Assembly: GCA_024693415.1 (NCBI GenBank)
Contig: JAILKX010000245.1
Coordinates: 1-6,743 of the forward strand
Source of the DNA: Bacilli bacterium
Lineage (GTDB): Bacteria; Bacillota_I; Bacilli_A; RFN20; CAG-826
DNA length: 6,743 nucleotides
Direction of reading: 5' to 3'
The translations under genes and the position numbers were made by a program. The notes below the pieces were generated by a model. It saw nothing but the letters and a program-made list of their open reading frames with translations. It did not search any database and was not told where the DNA came from. This document shows, in pieces, positions 6,105 through 6,743 of the stretch; within the stretch, counting starts at the first letter, position 1, and each line of letters opens with the position of its first letter.

Positions 6105-6707
6105 ATGCTTAGCAAAAATGCATTTATGGTCGTCGTGGCACTCGTAGGTGTCGCAGGCACCGCCGCGGTGGCTGTCTCTGGGCAAAACGTGTTCAGCGCG
6201 CCAAGCCTTTTGTTGGCTGCGACCGCCAAGACCAAGACGTTTGGCCCAACAACAAAAGTTTTGCCCGGCGATCCACTCGAATATTACGAAAGTTATGTTG
6301 GCGCTGCAAAATGCGATGATGGCGTCACACCGCACACTGACATTGGGATTTCTGCATCGAGTTACACAACCATTAGTTTTAATGGTTCCGACTATTTCGC
6401 GAATACAACGGGCGTAACTGAGCAAAACATGTGCTACATATTCATAGGGCTGAATGGATTTACCAGGGTTTCGGTCTCCTACACGGCGAGCGATGCGTCG
6501 GCCCAGTTTATCTACGACTTATGGGACGAGTATTATGATGAGATATATTTGGGTGAGACCGTGAACCTCGTCAAAGACGACGATGAGCCCCAGGAAATCG
6601 AGCTCTTTACCTATGACGGCACCTCCGGGACCGCTGTTGAGCTAAATTTGCATATCAAATACGCCGACGTCAAAATACATTCGATCACGGCCAGCTGGAC
6701 CTGCTAG
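6105..6707 (+). CDS. Small exported beta-rich protein of unknown function
   Basis: The 200-residue product begins with MLSKNAF, then a long hydrophobic segment (about 8-24), as expected for a signal peptide or N-terminal membrane anchor. A signal peptidase I site is possible after AVA (21-23) or SA (31-32). It has no lipobox Cys, so it is not a lipoprotein. The remainder looks beta-rich with many Ser, Thr, Tyr and Asp residues, an acidic stretch (DDDEPQE, 158-164), and three Cys (70, 110, 200). The chain ends IHSITASWTC, a strand followed directly by a terminal Cys. I have no family assignment; a carbohydrate-binding-like beta sandwich is a guess from its strand pattern. The first third of the gene is less GC-rich than the large genes. 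It has its own promoter and two nearby palindromes. No full terminator is visible before the window ends, although GGCG (6723-6726) and CGCC (6740-6743) might be the start of one. Confidence 0.8.
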   Translation: MLSKNAFMVVVALVGVAGTAAVAVSGQNVFSAPSLLLAATAKTKTFGPTTKVLPGDPLEYYESYVGAAKCDDGVTPHTDIGISASSYTTISFNGSDYFANTTGVTEQNMCYIFIGLNGFTRVSVSYTASDASAQFIYDLWDEYYDEIYLGETVNLVKDDDEPQEIELFTYDGTSGTAVELNLHIKYADVKIHSITASWTC

Positions 6708-6743
6708 AGCAAAGAAGCAAACGGCGAATTCCCCTAAGGCGCC

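Overview
The window looks like a chromosomal segment from a monoderm bacterium, probably an uncultured gut or rumen member of the Bacilli/Mollicutes-like Bacillota. This is inferred from the style of a lipoprotein signal (short, ending LSSC, followed by a Ser/Ala/Gly linker), a MacB-fold ABC protein with no membrane-fusion or outer-membrane partner nearby, G-run ribosome binding sites and consensus sigma-A-type promoters. TGA is used as a stop and Trp is encoded by TGG, so the Mycoplasma code (table 4) does not apply. The coding DNA is clearly GC-rich while the intergenic DNA is strikingly AT-rich. The taxonomic placement is an inference only.

Layout, left to right. (1) Positions 1-60 may hold the first 20 codons of a leftward gene cut by the window edge. 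(2) Positions 61-454 are an AT-rich gene-poor stretch with a perfect 12-bp palindrome and a short direct repeat. (3) A leftward gene (3093 to 496) encodes an 865-residue ABC ATPase fused to an FtsX/MacB-type permease, followed by a small hairpin terminator. (4) A 111-bp divergent intergenic region carries a well-formed rightward promoter (TTGGCG-N17-TATAAT). (5) A rightward gene (3205-5874) encodes an 889-residue lipoprotein with a helical N-terminal half and several Ig-like beta modules in its C-terminal half; it ends at a strong intrinsic terminator. (6) Positions 5942-6104 contain two palindromes and a second promoter. (7) A rightward gene (6105-6707) encodes a 200-residue exported, beta-rich protein of unknown function ending in Ser-Trp-Thr-Cys.

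How the genes may work together: all three complete products are membrane-bound or exported. The ABC protein and the lipoprotein are divergently transcribed from a compact shared region, and both present very large extracellular parts. A plausible but unproven reading is a cell-envelope module in which the ABC protein acts on, or signals through, envelope proteins or lipids, with the lipoprotein as an extracellular partner. The small exported protein has its own promoter and possible operators, so it is likely regulated separately.

No RNA genes, CRISPR arrays, insertion sequences or phage genes were recognised.
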